NCBI GenBank assembly: GCA_016198685.1
Contig: JACQID010000006.1
Span: 186,001 to 250,000, forward strand
Length of the DNA stretch: 64,000 nt
Source of the DNA: Candidatus Aenigmatarchaeota archaeon
GTDB lineage: Archaea > Aenigmatarchaeota > Aenigmatarchaeia > GW2011-AR5
Direction: 5' to 3'
Position 1 is the stretch's first letter; every line of letters begins with the position of its first letter. The position numbers and the translations under genes were made by a program. The notes under the pieces are model-generated. The model was not told the origin of the DNA. It did no database searches and was given only the letters and a program-made list of their open reading frames with translations. Positions 19,255 through 28,692 of the stretch are shown here, piece after piece.

Positions 19255-19410
19255 ATGGCCGAAAAGAAAATGAACATGCCTCAGGGCATGGCAGGTCTTA
19301 CGCGATATTACGACGTAAAAGAAGGCGCAATCAGGGTTTCCCCAAAAGCGGTTGTAGCGCTTGCAACAGGCTTCTCATTATTCATCGTCATCCTTAATGC
19401 TGTTGCTTAA
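19255..19410 (+). CDS. preprotein translocase subunit Sec61-beta
   Basis: Own translation: MAEKKMNMPQGMAGLTRYYDVKEGAIRVSPKAVVALATGFSLFIVILNAVA. Confidence 0.88.
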   Translation: MAEKKMNMPQGMAGLTRYYDVKEGAIRVSPKAVVALATGFSLFIVILNAVA

Positions 19411-19501
19411 CTGTACTGAAGGGCATAATTAATCTTTTTTCTTAATTCTTCGTAAGAATCAAAAATCAAATGCTTAACTGTACTGAAGGGCATAATTAAT
19501 C
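19404..19501. repeat. 31-nt exact direct repeat (19404-19434 and 19471-19501)
   Basis: tgcttaactgtactgaagggcataattaatc twice. Confidence 0.95.
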
Positions 19502-19587
19502 CCCGATTATGACGCCTTTAATTTATATGATTTGCGCGAGAATTAATGTCTTTAGGTATATTTCTTGGTGCGTATCCATGAATTCTT

Positions 19588-20382
19588 ATGAAAATCAGGA
19601 TAGGCACGGCAGGCTCGCCCACGGGCAGCAACATGACAGGCATAGCTGTGACTGAAAAAGCAGGGTTGCACGCGATGGAAGTGCAATTCGGGCGGGGCAT
19701 ACAGATGGGCAATGATCTTGCCGAAAAAATAGGGGAAGAACGGAAAAAATATAGTATAGGCCTCAGCGTGCACGCGCCCTATTACATAAACCTTCTTTCA
19801 GACAAGGCAGAAGCAAGCAGACAGAGGATAATAGATTCCTGCGATCGGGCAAAGCGCATGGGAGCTTCGCCAGTAGTTTTCCATCCGGGATATTACGGAA
19901 AGCTTTCGAAGCAAGAGGCTTACGAAGAAGCAAAAAGGCAGATATCCATTATACTCGATAAAGTCAAAGGATGGGGTGTTGAAATCGCTCCTGAGAATAC
20001 AGGTAAGGACACGCAATTTGGCACAATCGAAGAAGTTCTTGGACTAGCCAACGACCTCAAAACGTCTTTCTGCATGGACATAGCCCATTTCCGGGCGAAG
20101 TATCGAGGCAAAGAGAACCTTGATGATATGTTCGCCATGGTCCCAAAAAAACACGTTCATTTTCAGTATTCGGGCGTCGAATGGAATTCCGGAGGAGAGA
20201 AGCAACATCTACCCATAGAAAAGGCGCATTTCACGGACTTTGCCCGGAAGATTCTTGAAAGAAAAACCGACTGCACGATAATATGCGAGTCTCCCGACAC
20301 GTTTGAAGACGCGCAGAAAATGAAGAAAATATTTGAAGATTTAGGCTGGGAATTCGAGGCGCAAAAGCGAAGTAAAAGCTAA
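19588..20382 (+). CDS. endonuclease IV-like AP endonuclease
   Basis: TIM barrel: SVHAPYYINL, VFHPGYYG, IAPENTG, FCMDIAH, HVHFQYSG. Confidence 0.88.
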   Translation: MKIRIGTAGSPTGSNMTGIAVTEKAGLHAMEVQFGRGIQMGNDLAEKIGEERKKYSIGLSVHAPYYINLLSDKAEASRQRIIDSCDRAKRMGASPVVFHPGYYGKLSKQEAYEEAKRQISIILDKVKGWGVEIAPENTGKDTQFGTIEEVLGLANDLKTSFCMDIAHFRAKYRGKENLDDMFAMVPKKHVHFQYSGVEWNSGGEKQHLPIEKAHFTDFARKILERKTDCTIICESPDTFEDAQKMKKIFEDLGWEFEAQKRSKS

Positions 20383-20409
20383 TTAATTCATGTCGTTAAT
20401 AATATACTT

Positions 20410-21252
20410 ATGATTCTTGTGACTGGCGGAGCCGGTTTCATAGGCTCGCATCTCGTAAAAAAGCTGCAAAAAGGCGGCAATCATGTAAGAGTTCTTGACA
20501 ATCTCTGTTCAGGGAAAAAAGAGAATGTCTCGGGCGTTGATTTCGTGGTGGGCGATGTAAAATCCGAGATAGATGTATCGAAAGTCGTCAAAGGATGCGA
20601 ATATGTGTTTCATCTGGCGGCTTTGACTGATGCGCGCGATATGGGCGATGACGTTTTCAAGGTCAATTTCTTAGGGTCAAAGAATGTCTTTGCCGCGGCA
20701 GAAAGACACGGAGCCAAAGTCATATTTGCATCGTCAGCTGCGGTCTACGGGGAAGGGACTGCGACTGAAGACTCACCTTTGAAGCCGTTAAATGACTACG
20801 GCAAGAGCAAGGCCAAGGCCGAAAAACTGCTGAAAAGCGGGTTCATAGCAAGACTCTTCAATGTCTACGGGCCCGCTGGCAAAAGCGTGATAAACAGATT
20901 TGTCAAGGGCATCTGTGCCGGAAACGGCAACATAACAATTTACGGAAGCGGCCTTCAGACGAGGGATTATGTTTATGTTGACGATGTGGTTGACGCACTC
21001 ATGCTTGGCATGAACAGCGAAGGAATATACAATGTAGGAACAGGCTCCGAGACTTCTTTGTTGAACTTGGTCACGATGATAGAGAGATCCTGCGGTGCCG
21101 GCACTTCTATAAAATTTGAAGATGCAAAAAATGAGATTCAAAGGAGCAAGGCTATCATAACGAAAATAAAGGCGATAGGCTGGTCGCCAAAAGTTGCGCT
21201 TGAAGAAGGCATAAGACGCATATCTAGCGCTTCTTCAGGGCGTTCCGCATGA
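20410..21252 (+). CDS. NAD-dependent epimerase (UDP-glucose 4-epimerase-like)
   Basis: ILVTGGAGFIGSHLVKKL, RDYVYVDDVVDA. Confidence 0.9.
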   Translation: MILVTGGAGFIGSHLVKKLQKGGNHVRVLDNLCSGKKENVSGVDFVVGDVKSEIDVSKVVKGCEYVFHLAALTDARDMGDDVFKVNFLGSKNVFAAAERHGAKVIFASSAAVYGEGTATEDSPLKPLNDYGKSKAKAEKLLKSGFIARLFNVYGPAGKSVINRFVKGICAGNGNITIYGSGLQTRDYVYVDDVVDALMLGMNSEGIYNVGTGSETSLLNLVTMIERSCGAGTSIKFEDAKNEIQRSKAIITKIKAIGWSPKVALEEGIRRISSASSGRSA

Positions 21253-21925
21253 CATATTTGAAATCTATCCAATAATCTTTCATGCTTCTTTCGCGTCTCC
21301 TCATGAGAAACAGGAAGTTCTTTACTCCGTCTGCAATTCCCACGCCTTTGACATATACGGGAGAGGCTATCGGGACATTGGTGTATTTTATGTTGTTTCT
21401 GCCGACTTCAAATATTATTTCCACTGCAATCTCATAACGTTCTGCAATCAAGCGCAGTTTCTTTAGCGAGTCTGCGCTAAAGGCGCGGGATCCTGATTCC
21501 GTGTCTTTCAGTGACGTTCCTGAGATGAAGTTTGTTGCCGCATTAAGGAAAAGATTGCCGAATTTCTTGATAAAAGGGTATTTTGACAGGTCACGCCTGC
21601 CAAGGACAAAGCCGTATCCCTGCTTTATTTTCTCAATGAGTTTAGGAATGTCTGCAGGGTCATGCTGGCCGTCGGCATCTATTGTTATGATAATGTCGGC
21701 CTTCATGGAAAGCGCCTTTGAAAAGCCGGTTCTCAGGGCAGAACCCAGGCCGCGATTCTGTTCGTGGCTCACTACAGTCGCTCCTGCTTTGCGCGCAAGC
21801 GATGCGGTAGCGTCGAAAGAAGCATCATCTACGACAATGATCTTATCAACAAAAGACTTAGTGCGTTGCACTGCCGAGAAAACGGTTTTTTCTTCATTGT
21901 ATGCCGGCATTACTGCTATTATCAT
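21224..21925 (-). CDS. GT2 glycosyltransferase (dolichyl-phosphate mannose synthase-like)
   Basis: VMPAYNEEKTVFSAV, ITIDADGQHDP. Confidence 0.9.
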   Translation of the reverse strand: MIIAVMPAYNEEKTVFSAVQRTKSFVDKIIVVDDASFDATASLARKAGATVVSHEQNRGLGSALRTGFSKALSMKADIIITIDADGQHDPADIPKLIEKIKQGYGFVLGRRDLSKYPFIKKFGNLFLNAATNFISGTSLKDTESGSRAFSADSLKKLRLIAERYEIAVEIIFEVGRNNIKYTNVPIASPVYVKGVGIADGVKNFLFLMRRRERSMKDYWIDFKYVMRNALKKR

Positions 21926-21948
21926 CGAGTTGAATTGTTAACGAGCCC

Positions 21949-22188
21949 TTAAATTTCAATGCTTGTCATGTACCTAATGGAGCGGCCGAGCCTATAAGCA
22001 GGCTTTGCAACTTTTTCCAGAAACCTTGAAAACCTGGCGGCTCGGTCGGGATTCTCGGGCCAGAAGTCCTTTGCAATGGATTCGGCATTGTAAGATTTTT
22101 TTGCGGTGAGCCCCCTCTGGAAATTAGAGATGGGAGTGCAGATAGGAGCTTGGGTATAGAAGGTAATGTAGGCTCCCATATCAGCCAT
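21949..22188 (-). CDS. hypothetical protein
   Basis: MADMGAYITFYTQAPICTP..., follows histone. Confidence 0.45.
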   Translation of the reverse strand: MADMGAYITFYTQAPICTPISNFQRGLTAKKSYNAESIAKDFWPENPDRAARFSRFLEKVAKPAYRLGRSIRYMTSIEI

Positions 22189-22210
22189 CAAATCAACGAA
22201 GGGATACAAC

Positions 22211-22405
22211 CTATTTAGAGGCAAACTCAACATCCTCTTTTTTGACAGTACGCCGGCCGGCATGTTCACAGAGCTTCACAGCGCTTGCTGCGATGGAAGA
22301 ACCATATTCTTCGGTCAAATCCCGGAGCTCAGCGGCGGCTTCTCTTGCCATCCTCTTGGCGCCGGCCTTTTTGGCAAGTTTTTCGAACGGCAACATCGGT
22401 AACAT
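22211..22405 (-). CDS. archaeal histone
   Basis: LPFEKLAKKAGAKRMAREAAAELRDLTEEYG...AGRRTVKKEDVEFA. Confidence 0.93.
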   Translation of the reverse strand: MLPMLPFEKLAKKAGAKRMAREAAAELRDLTEEYGSSIAASAVKLCEHAGRRTVKKEDVEFASK

Positions 22406-22556
22406 AGCTATATTTAGCTTCGCATGAATAAAAACCTCCTGTTCCGGGTTTAAAATAGCGAAATCTTTAAATACTTTATTGCTAGAATTTAGAGTTTAGA
22501 GGGCAAATGCTGTGTTACTTCATGGAAGTGACAAATAGTTTTTTCATATATAGAGG

Positions 22557-23492
22557 GTGATGATAATGGCAATTAGTAAATGTCCGGAATGCGGTTCAAC
22601 CAAATTCTATAATGATCCCGACCGCGCAGAGAAGACCTGCGCCAAATGCGGGATGGTAATAGAAGGAAATATTATAGATGTAGGTCAGGAATGGCGTGCT
22701 TTCGACTATGAACAGAAAGTCAAGCGCGCAAGAACAGGCGCTCCACTGACGCACAAGAGGCATGATAAAGGCCTTACTACAGAAATAGGAAAAGGTTCTA
22801 CTGAATTGTTCAAAGTTCCTGCAAAGAAAAGAGGGCAGTTCTTCAGGATAAGGAAATGGCAGAAGAGACTGCTCACAAGCAAGGACAGGAACATGTCTTT
22901 TGCAATGAGCGAACTGCAGAGGCTTGTTTCTTACTTAGGGTTGCCTAAGACGTTGCATGAAGAAGTTGCAAAGCTCTATGAGAAGGCGCTTCAGAAAGGC
23001 CTTGTCAGGGGAAGATCTATAGAAAGCATAATAGCTGCTCTTGTATATTCGCTTTCCAGAGAGTACCATACTCCAAGAACGTTGACTGAAATCTCCCAAG
23101 CTTCCGGTATAGGCAAGCGTGAGCTGGGAAGAACATACAGATACATTTCAAGAAAGCTTGACATAAGAATCCTGCCTGCAAGAGCCGATACATACATTCC
23201 AAGATTCTCTTCGATGCTCAAGCTCTCCGACAGGACGCAGATACATGCAATAAAGATACTCAAAGCTGCCAAGGATAAAGATGTTATTTCTGGCAAGGGG
23301 CCGACGGGGTGCGCCGCCGCCGCAATATACATCGCTTCAGTTCTCGAAGGCGAGAGGAAGACGCAGAGAGAAGTTGCCGATGTTGTAGGCGTAACAGAAG
23401 TTACAATCAGAAACCGCTACAAGGAAATGGCAGAAGCGCTCAACATAGAAGAAGAAGTCGAGAAGAAGGCCAAGGAAGAAGAAGTGAAGTAA
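22557..23492 (+). CDS. tfb: transcription initiation factor TFB
   Basis: Zn ribbon CPECG...CAKCGMVIEGN, two cyclin-like repeats. Confidence 0.97.
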   Translation: MMIMAISKCPECGSTKFYNDPDRAEKTCAKCGMVIEGNIIDVGQEWRAFDYEQKVKRARTGAPLTHKRHDKGLTTEIGKGSTELFKVPAKKRGQFFRIRKWQKRLLTSKDRNMSFAMSELQRLVSYLGLPKTLHEEVAKLYEKALQKGLVRGRSIESIIAALVYSLSREYHTPRTLTEISQASGIGKRELGRTYRYISRKLDIRILPARADTYIPRFSSMLKLSDRTQIHAIKILKAAKDKDVISGKGPTGCAAAAIYIASVLEGERKTQREVADVVGVTEVTIRNRYKEMAEALNIEEEVEKKAKEEEVK

Positions 23493-24086
23493 TTATCTGA
23501 ACAACAATTCTGGGTCGTAGCCTTGTTCCTTAAGGTAATTCCTTATATCTCGCAGGCCGACTTTAACGCGCGTTCTTATTGTGCTTGCGGGGATGCCGGT
23601 TTGCCGCTGCATAGTAGAATATTTGACTCCCTGAAGATGCATAATTATTGCTTCTCTCGTGTTTTCCGGCAGGGCGTTTATGGCAGTAATTGCGGCATCG
23701 GCCGCATCCTGTACAACAATCATGCAGGTGAAATCAGGCGAGGAAGACAATGCTGCGTCAGCGTAATAGATGAACTCAGGTCGATTGCCGGGATTTCTTC
23801 CTGTGTTATGCCTTTGCTTGTCGATTGAGGCATTACGCACTATAGTGTACATCCAGCCACGGAACCCTGCTTTGTTTGAAGTGTCAAACCCTATCCGGGG
23901 CTCGTTATATACACGATGAATTTTTAGGAGAGCGTCATGCAAACACTCTTCCGAATCTTCAGGAGAAAGCCCCCTACCGACAAGATAGGAACGCAATTCA
24001 TGCGAATAATGCTGGTAAAGGTGTTCTATGACATCTTCAGGATTCTCCTTGCCGGTAAGATTTTGCAGATAAGGGTCTTGGATCAT
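23493..24086 (-). CDS. ECF-type RNA polymerase sigma-70-like protein
   Basis: Sigma2-like HLYQHYSHELRSYLVGRGLSPEDSEECLHDALLKIHR...FRGWMYTIVRNASIDKQR; sigma4-like AINALPENTREAIIMHLQGVKYSTMQRQTGIPASTIRTRVKVGLRDIRNYL. Confidence 0.88.
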   Translation of the reverse strand: MIQDPYLQNLTGKENPEDVIEHLYQHYSHELRSYLVGRGLSPEDSEECLHDALLKIHRVYNEPRIGFDTSNKAGFRGWMYTIVRNASIDKQRHNTGRNPGNRPEFIYYADAALSSSPDFTCMIVVQDAADAAITAINALPENTREAIIMHLQGVKYSTMQRQTGIPASTIRTRVKVGLRDIRNYLKEQGYDPELLFR

Positions 24087-24120
24087 GATATGAGATTAGA
24101 AAAAAATATTTAAGCGGGCA

Positions 24121-24984
24121 CTATTCGAGCATTCTGACGGAATCTATAGTGCCGTCGCCGTCTTCGTCGATCCCTTCGACAATGGCATAGCCTTTTTCGA
24201 GCTCCTGCTTATAGCGAAATATGGCAAGTATTGCGGCCTTTGTACCGGAATGCCTTCTGCCTGCAAGCAGGAGTATGCTGGCGTCTTTGTTAAGAGGATT
24301 TTTTGCTTTGATTAGAAATCCGACATCGTCTGATTTGTAAGTCTTTCCGGTGTATGAAGAATATATGTTGCTCCCTGCAAAACGTACAGGCAAGGAAGGG
24401 TTCACGAGTTTTGTTACCTTGTTTGTAACAGGCCCGCCCACTATTACGAGGTTATCGTTCATTTCTTCTTTGCCTATGCCTGTATCAAGCAGGACCGAAG
24501 GCGACGCATTGGCTATGCAGGAGCCGATGAAAAGCGCCAAGTCTACTGCATAATAAGCATCACGCGATCTTGCCTTCTCAGGGCCGTGGGGATCAGGGGA
24601 GCCTATGACGATCTTCGCGTTTAGAATGCCGTTTTTTATGAAAGCGGAAAGGAAGCCGGAATATGACGGAGGTCGTTCTGCCGGGACAAAATCTGCAAAG
24701 CGCATCACAAAGGCAGGCCTCGTGAGAGAATAGATTTTTGCGACAGCGCCCCCTATAGCCTCGTGCCGTTCGGCGCGGATAATTTTCATTTTCTCCATTT
24801 TCCGCATATGATAGTATATTTTCTGCTCGTCTTCTTTCAAGAAACGTGATATTTCTTTCGGATATGAAGGCTTCTTTGCAAGATGCTGAAGGATCCTTAT
24901 TGCGAGCTTTGATCGCGGAAATTCCTCAATCTCTTTCGCCGCGATCAACTCCTTTCCGTTTTTATAATCCCGTACTACGAACAT
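24121..24984 (-). CDS. HTH-domain protein (ArsR-like N-terminus)
   Basis: LAIRILQHLAKKPSYPKEISRFLKEDEQKIYYHMRKMEKMKII. Confidence 0.65.
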   Translation of the reverse strand: MFVVRDYKNGKELIAAKEIEEFPRSKLAIRILQHLAKKPSYPKEISRFLKEDEQKIYYHMRKMEKMKIIRAERHEAIGGAVAKIYSLTRPAFVMRFADFVPAERPPSYSGFLSAFIKNGILNAKIVIGSPDPHGPEKARSRDAYYAVDLALFIGSCIANASPSVLLDTGIGKEEMNDNLVIVGGPVTNKVTKLVNPSLPVRFAGSNIYSSYTGKTYKSDDVGFLIKAKNPLNKDASILLLAGRRHSGTKAAILAIFRYKQELEKGYAIVEGIDEDGDGTIDSVRMLE

Positions 24985-25065
24985 ATTATCACTAAAAATT
25001 ACTTTTTACTGATATTATAAATTTTTTACTATAAGTATTTAAAAGGCCTGAGTTCATGTAAAACG

Positions 25066-26223
25066 ATGAAAATAATATTTTTTGCCGCCGGAAAAGGCGA
25101 AAGAATGATGCCTTTGACGCAAGATTCATCAAAAGTCATGCTGCCGGTTGGCAATAAGCCGTTTATTCAATGGTCCTTGGAAGCTGCAGGAAAGATAGGG
25201 CCTATAAGCATTGTTTGCAGAGCCGACCAGAAAGATGTGCAATTTCTAGCCCGGAGCATCGGCGCGGAAATCATAATCCAGGAAAAGCCGCTTGGCACTT
25301 TGGATGCATTGAAATCCTGTAAGCCGCACGTTGCAGGCGATTTCTTGCTCGTCAATGGTGACTGCATGTTTTCAGAGAAAGACATGATAAAAATTGCGTC
25401 ATGCAACGCCAATGCCATGGGAATCCTGCGCGTACAATCAGTGAAGAATTTCGGTGCCGTGGAATCTTCAGGCGGGATCCTGCAACGCATACGCGAAAAG
25501 CCTTCCGAAGGCGGGGAAGGATTTGCAAATGCGGCCATATACCGTTTCACCAAAGATATATTTGATTATATAGGTGCGCCTATCTCCAAGAGGGGCGAGT
25601 ACGAACTTACCGATGCTATAAATACCATGGCAAAACGCTTCAATATACAGACCATCGAAGTTCCGAGCTGGATTACGCTGACATACCCTTGGGATATTCT
25701 TGACGTGAATCAGAAGGTTCTTGACAGTTTCGGTAGCGTGATAGCCAAAGGCGCGGAAATAAGGAGCGGGTGCGTCATAGAAGAGCCGGTGGCAATAGAC
25801 GAAGGGGCAGTAATAGGCCCGAACTCTTACATAAGAAAATATTCGTCAATAGGGAAAGGCTGCCATATAGGAAATGCAGTCGAAATCAAAAGTTCTGTAA
25901 TAATGGAAGGAAGCAAAATACCGCATCTTTCGTATGTGGGCGACTCCATTGTCGGGAAAAGATGCAATCTTGGAGCAGGCTTCATCAGTGCAAACCTGCG
26001 GCTCAATGAGCAGAACGTAGGCTCGCTCGTTAAGGGAGTTGCTGTTGATAGCGGCAGGAAAAAGCTGGGCGCGATAATAGGTGATGATGTTAAGACAGGC
26101 GTGCGCGTATCGGTCATGCCGGGCAAGAAGATATGGCCGGGCATTGCAGTGCCCGCAGGAGCTATAATAAAAAATGATGTTGAAAAGCAGCCGAATATAT
26201 CGAAAATGGGGAAAGTGATATAG
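25066..26223 (+). CDS. sugar-1-phosphate nucleotidylyltransferase/acyltransferase (GlmU-like)
   Basis: FFAAGKGERMMPLTQDSSKVMLPVGNKP; C-terminal left-handed beta-helix pattern. Confidence 0.88.
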   Translation: MKIIFFAAGKGERMMPLTQDSSKVMLPVGNKPFIQWSLEAAGKIGPISIVCRADQKDVQFLARSIGAEIIIQEKPLGTLDALKSCKPHVAGDFLLVNGDCMFSEKDMIKIASCNANAMGILRVQSVKNFGAVESSGGILQRIREKPSEGGEGFANAAIYRFTKDIFDYIGAPISKRGEYELTDAINTMAKRFNIQTIEVPSWITLTYPWDILDVNQKVLDSFGSVIAKGAEIRSGCVIEEPVAIDEGAVIGPNSYIRKYSSIGKGCHIGNAVEIKSSVIMEGSKIPHLSYVGDSIVGKRCNLGAGFISANLRLNEQNVGSLVKGVAVDSGRKKLGAIIGDDVKTGVRVSVMPGKKIWPGIAVPAGAIIKNDVEKQPNISKMGKVI

Positions 26224-27945
26224 ATGTGCGGAATCGTGGGATTTGCGTTCAGAGATTCCTTTGAGATTAAGGATAGCGTGAAAGCGCTCAAGAGGCTTGA
26301 GTACAGGGGCTATGATTCTTTTGGGTATGCCGACAATAATGGCGTTGTCGGAAAACATGTGGGCGAAATAGCCATCGATAAAGTCCCTGCATTAAATACG
26401 AAAATTGCAATAACGCACACGCGATGGAGCACACACGGGGGCGTGACAGAAATGAATGCGCATCCCCATACAGATTGCTCAGGAAAAATAGCCATAGTGC
26501 ACAACGGGATCATAAGCAATTATAGGGAAATAAGGGAAGAAATGGAAAAGGCAGGCCATGCATTCAAGTCGCAGACAGATAGCGAGGCTATAGCTCATTT
26601 TTTTGAAAACAAAAACATCAAAGATGCTGCTCCGGAATTTTTCTCCAAATTCCAGGGGGAATTTGCAGTGCTTCTTGTAAAAAAGGCGGAAGAAAAAATA
26701 TATGCGTTTAAACGGGGCTCTCCGCTTGTGCTTGGGATTGCGCCAGAGGGCAATATACTTGCGAGTGACATCTATGCGTTTTCGGACAGGACAAACAGAG
26801 CCGTATTCTTCAATGAAGACGAATTTGCAGAAATAACTTCAGAAGGATTCACGTTCTATTCCATAACAGATACTACAATTCCTATCGAGAAGGAAATCAC
26901 GGTATTTTCATGGAAAGAAGGCGAGGAACTCGGGGAATATCCTCACTATATGATAAAAGAAATAAAGGAAATACCGCGCGCAGCGAGCCGGCTTCTTCTT
27001 TCTCTTGGCGGAGAGCAGAAACCTGCAGTTGAAAAAGTGGTTAGAATGCTAAAGGATGCCAAGCGGGTAATATTCGTGGCATCAGGAAGTTCATATCATG
27101 CTGCACTGATAGGCGTACAATTCCTGGCACGTGCCGGCATGGAAGCGCGTGCAGTAGTAGCTTCTGAATTCAGGAGCTTCATGCTTCTTGATGAAAATAC
27201 GGTTGCCGTGGCAGTGTCGCAATCCGGAGAAACCATGGATGTCATAGAAGCGATGCGCGGCATAAAGGCAAAGGGCGTTAAGATAGCTTCTCTTGTCAAT
27301 GTCCCTTACTCGACTGTACAGAGGATGTCCAATGCCCACCTGAACATAGGTGCAGGGCAGGAAGTCTGCGTTGCAGCCACGAAGACATTCATCAATCAGG
27401 TGATAACTATGGCATACATGGCATCAATGCTCGGATACAGGGCGGATTTTGCTTCCCTGAATGACTGCATAACAAAAGCGCTGTTGCAGGAAGAACGAAT
27501 AAAGGAGATAGCCGCAGAACTGAAAGATGAGAGAGACATTTACATTCTGGGAAGAGGAGTCTGTTATCCTGTCGCAAGGGAGATAGCGCTCAAGCTCAAG
27601 GAGATCGCCTATGTGCATGCCGAAGGCATGATGGCAGGCGAGCTGAAGCACGGCACGCTAGCGCTCATAGAAAAGGGGACGCCAGTCATATGTCTGATGC
27701 CAAAAAATGACAAAGATATAGTCTCAAGCGCCGAGGAAGTAAAGGCGCGTGGCGCTAAAGTCATATCTTTTACAAGCAACGGCTACGATAGTGAAGAAGG
27801 CGTGAAAATAAATGCCACAGATGCAGCGACTTTCGCTATTGCATCTGCCATAGTCGGACAAATTCTTACATATTATATCGCCATGGGGAAAGGGCTGCCG
27901 ATTGACAAGCCCAGAAATCTTGCAAAAAGCGTTACCGTAAAATAG
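26224..27945 (+). CDS. glmS: glutamine-fructose-6-phosphate aminotransferase
   Basis: MCGIVGFAFRD, THTRWSTHGG, SGSSYHAALIG, KEIAYVHAEGMMAGELKHG. Confidence 0.97.
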   Translation: MCGIVGFAFRDSFEIKDSVKALKRLEYRGYDSFGYADNNGVVGKHVGEIAIDKVPALNTKIAITHTRWSTHGGVTEMNAHPHTDCSGKIAIVHNGIISNYREIREEMEKAGHAFKSQTDSEAIAHFFENKNIKDAAPEFFSKFQGEFAVLLVKKAEEKIYAFKRGSPLVLGIAPEGNILASDIYAFSDRTNRAVFFNEDEFAEITSEGFTFYSITDTTIPIEKEITVFSWKEGEELGEYPHYMIKEIKEIPRAASRLLLSLGGEQKPAVEKVVRMLKDAKRVIFVASGSSYHAALIGVQFLARAGMEARAVVASEFRSFMLLDENTVAVAVSQSGETMDVIEAMRGIKAKGVKIASLVNVPYSTVQRMSNAHLNIGAGQEVCVAATKTFINQVITMAYMASMLGYRADFASLNDCITKALLQEERIKEIAAELKDERDIYILGRGVCYPVAREIALKLKEIAYVHAEGMMAGELKHGTLALIEKGTPVICLMPKNDKDIVSSAEEVKARGAKVISFTSNGYDSEEGVKINATDAATFAIASAIVGQILTYYIAMGKGLPIDKPRNLAKSVTVK

Positions 27946-27987
27946 CATATACAGCTTGTTTTATAAAAACTCATAACTTATTATGTT

Positions 27988-28692
27988 ATGGAGAGACACC
28001 ATCATCTTATTCTTTGGGATATCGGAGGAGTGCTCCTCAGGCTCAATTACGGCGAATTCTACGATGAAGGTGCCAGGCTTTCAGGAACGCTCACCCCTGA
28101 GCAGTTCAAAGACGCGTATATAGAGTCAAGAATCGACTATCGCGCAATGAAAGGCGTGCTTGACAAGGCCATGTTTATTTCCGAGCTCCGAAGGATTCTG
28201 AAAAGGCCTATTGCAGAGCAGGATGTAAAGAATTTTCTAAAGCTCTCGCTTGGCAGGCCATATCCTCCTACCTTAGAACTTAAGGAACGTGCCCATCGTT
28301 CAGGATATCCCGTAGGCGTGTTATCGAATGCATCGCAAATAGTTCATGAGATACTTAAGGAGGATTTTCCGGAAACGATTGAAACATTTTCTCGGGAGAA
28401 TCCCGCGGTGTTTTCTTACCAAGTTGGATCTGTAAAGCCCGAGGACGAAATTTACAAGGCGGTTCCCAAATTCGATGAAGTTACGTTCATAGACGACAAA
28501 GTGTCTTATGTGAAGAAAGCCATAGATGATTTCGGATGGAACGGGATATTGTTCACTCCTATCATAGACAAGCATGAAGCAATCAGGGCCGAACACAATG
28601 ACGTAAGAAAACCCCTGAAGAATTTTGCAGAAGCCGGCTCTACGGAGCAGCTTGTCGAGGCATTAAACCGGTTCGGCATCTCCCTGCTTTGA
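27988..28692 (+). CDS. HAD-superfamily hydrolase
   Basis: LILWDIGGVLLRL, VKPEDEIYKAV, TFIDDK. Confidence 0.85.
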   Translation: MERHHHLILWDIGGVLLRLNYGEFYDEGARLSGTLTPEQFKDAYIESRIDYRAMKGVLDKAMFISELRRILKRPIAEQDVKNFLKLSLGRPYPPTLELKERAHRSGYPVGVLSNASQIVHEILKEDFPETIETFSRENPAVFSYQVGSVKPEDEIYKAVPKFDEVTFIDDKVSYVKKAIDDFGWNGILFTPIIDKHEAIRAEHNDVRKPLKNFAEAGSTEQLVEALNRFGISLL

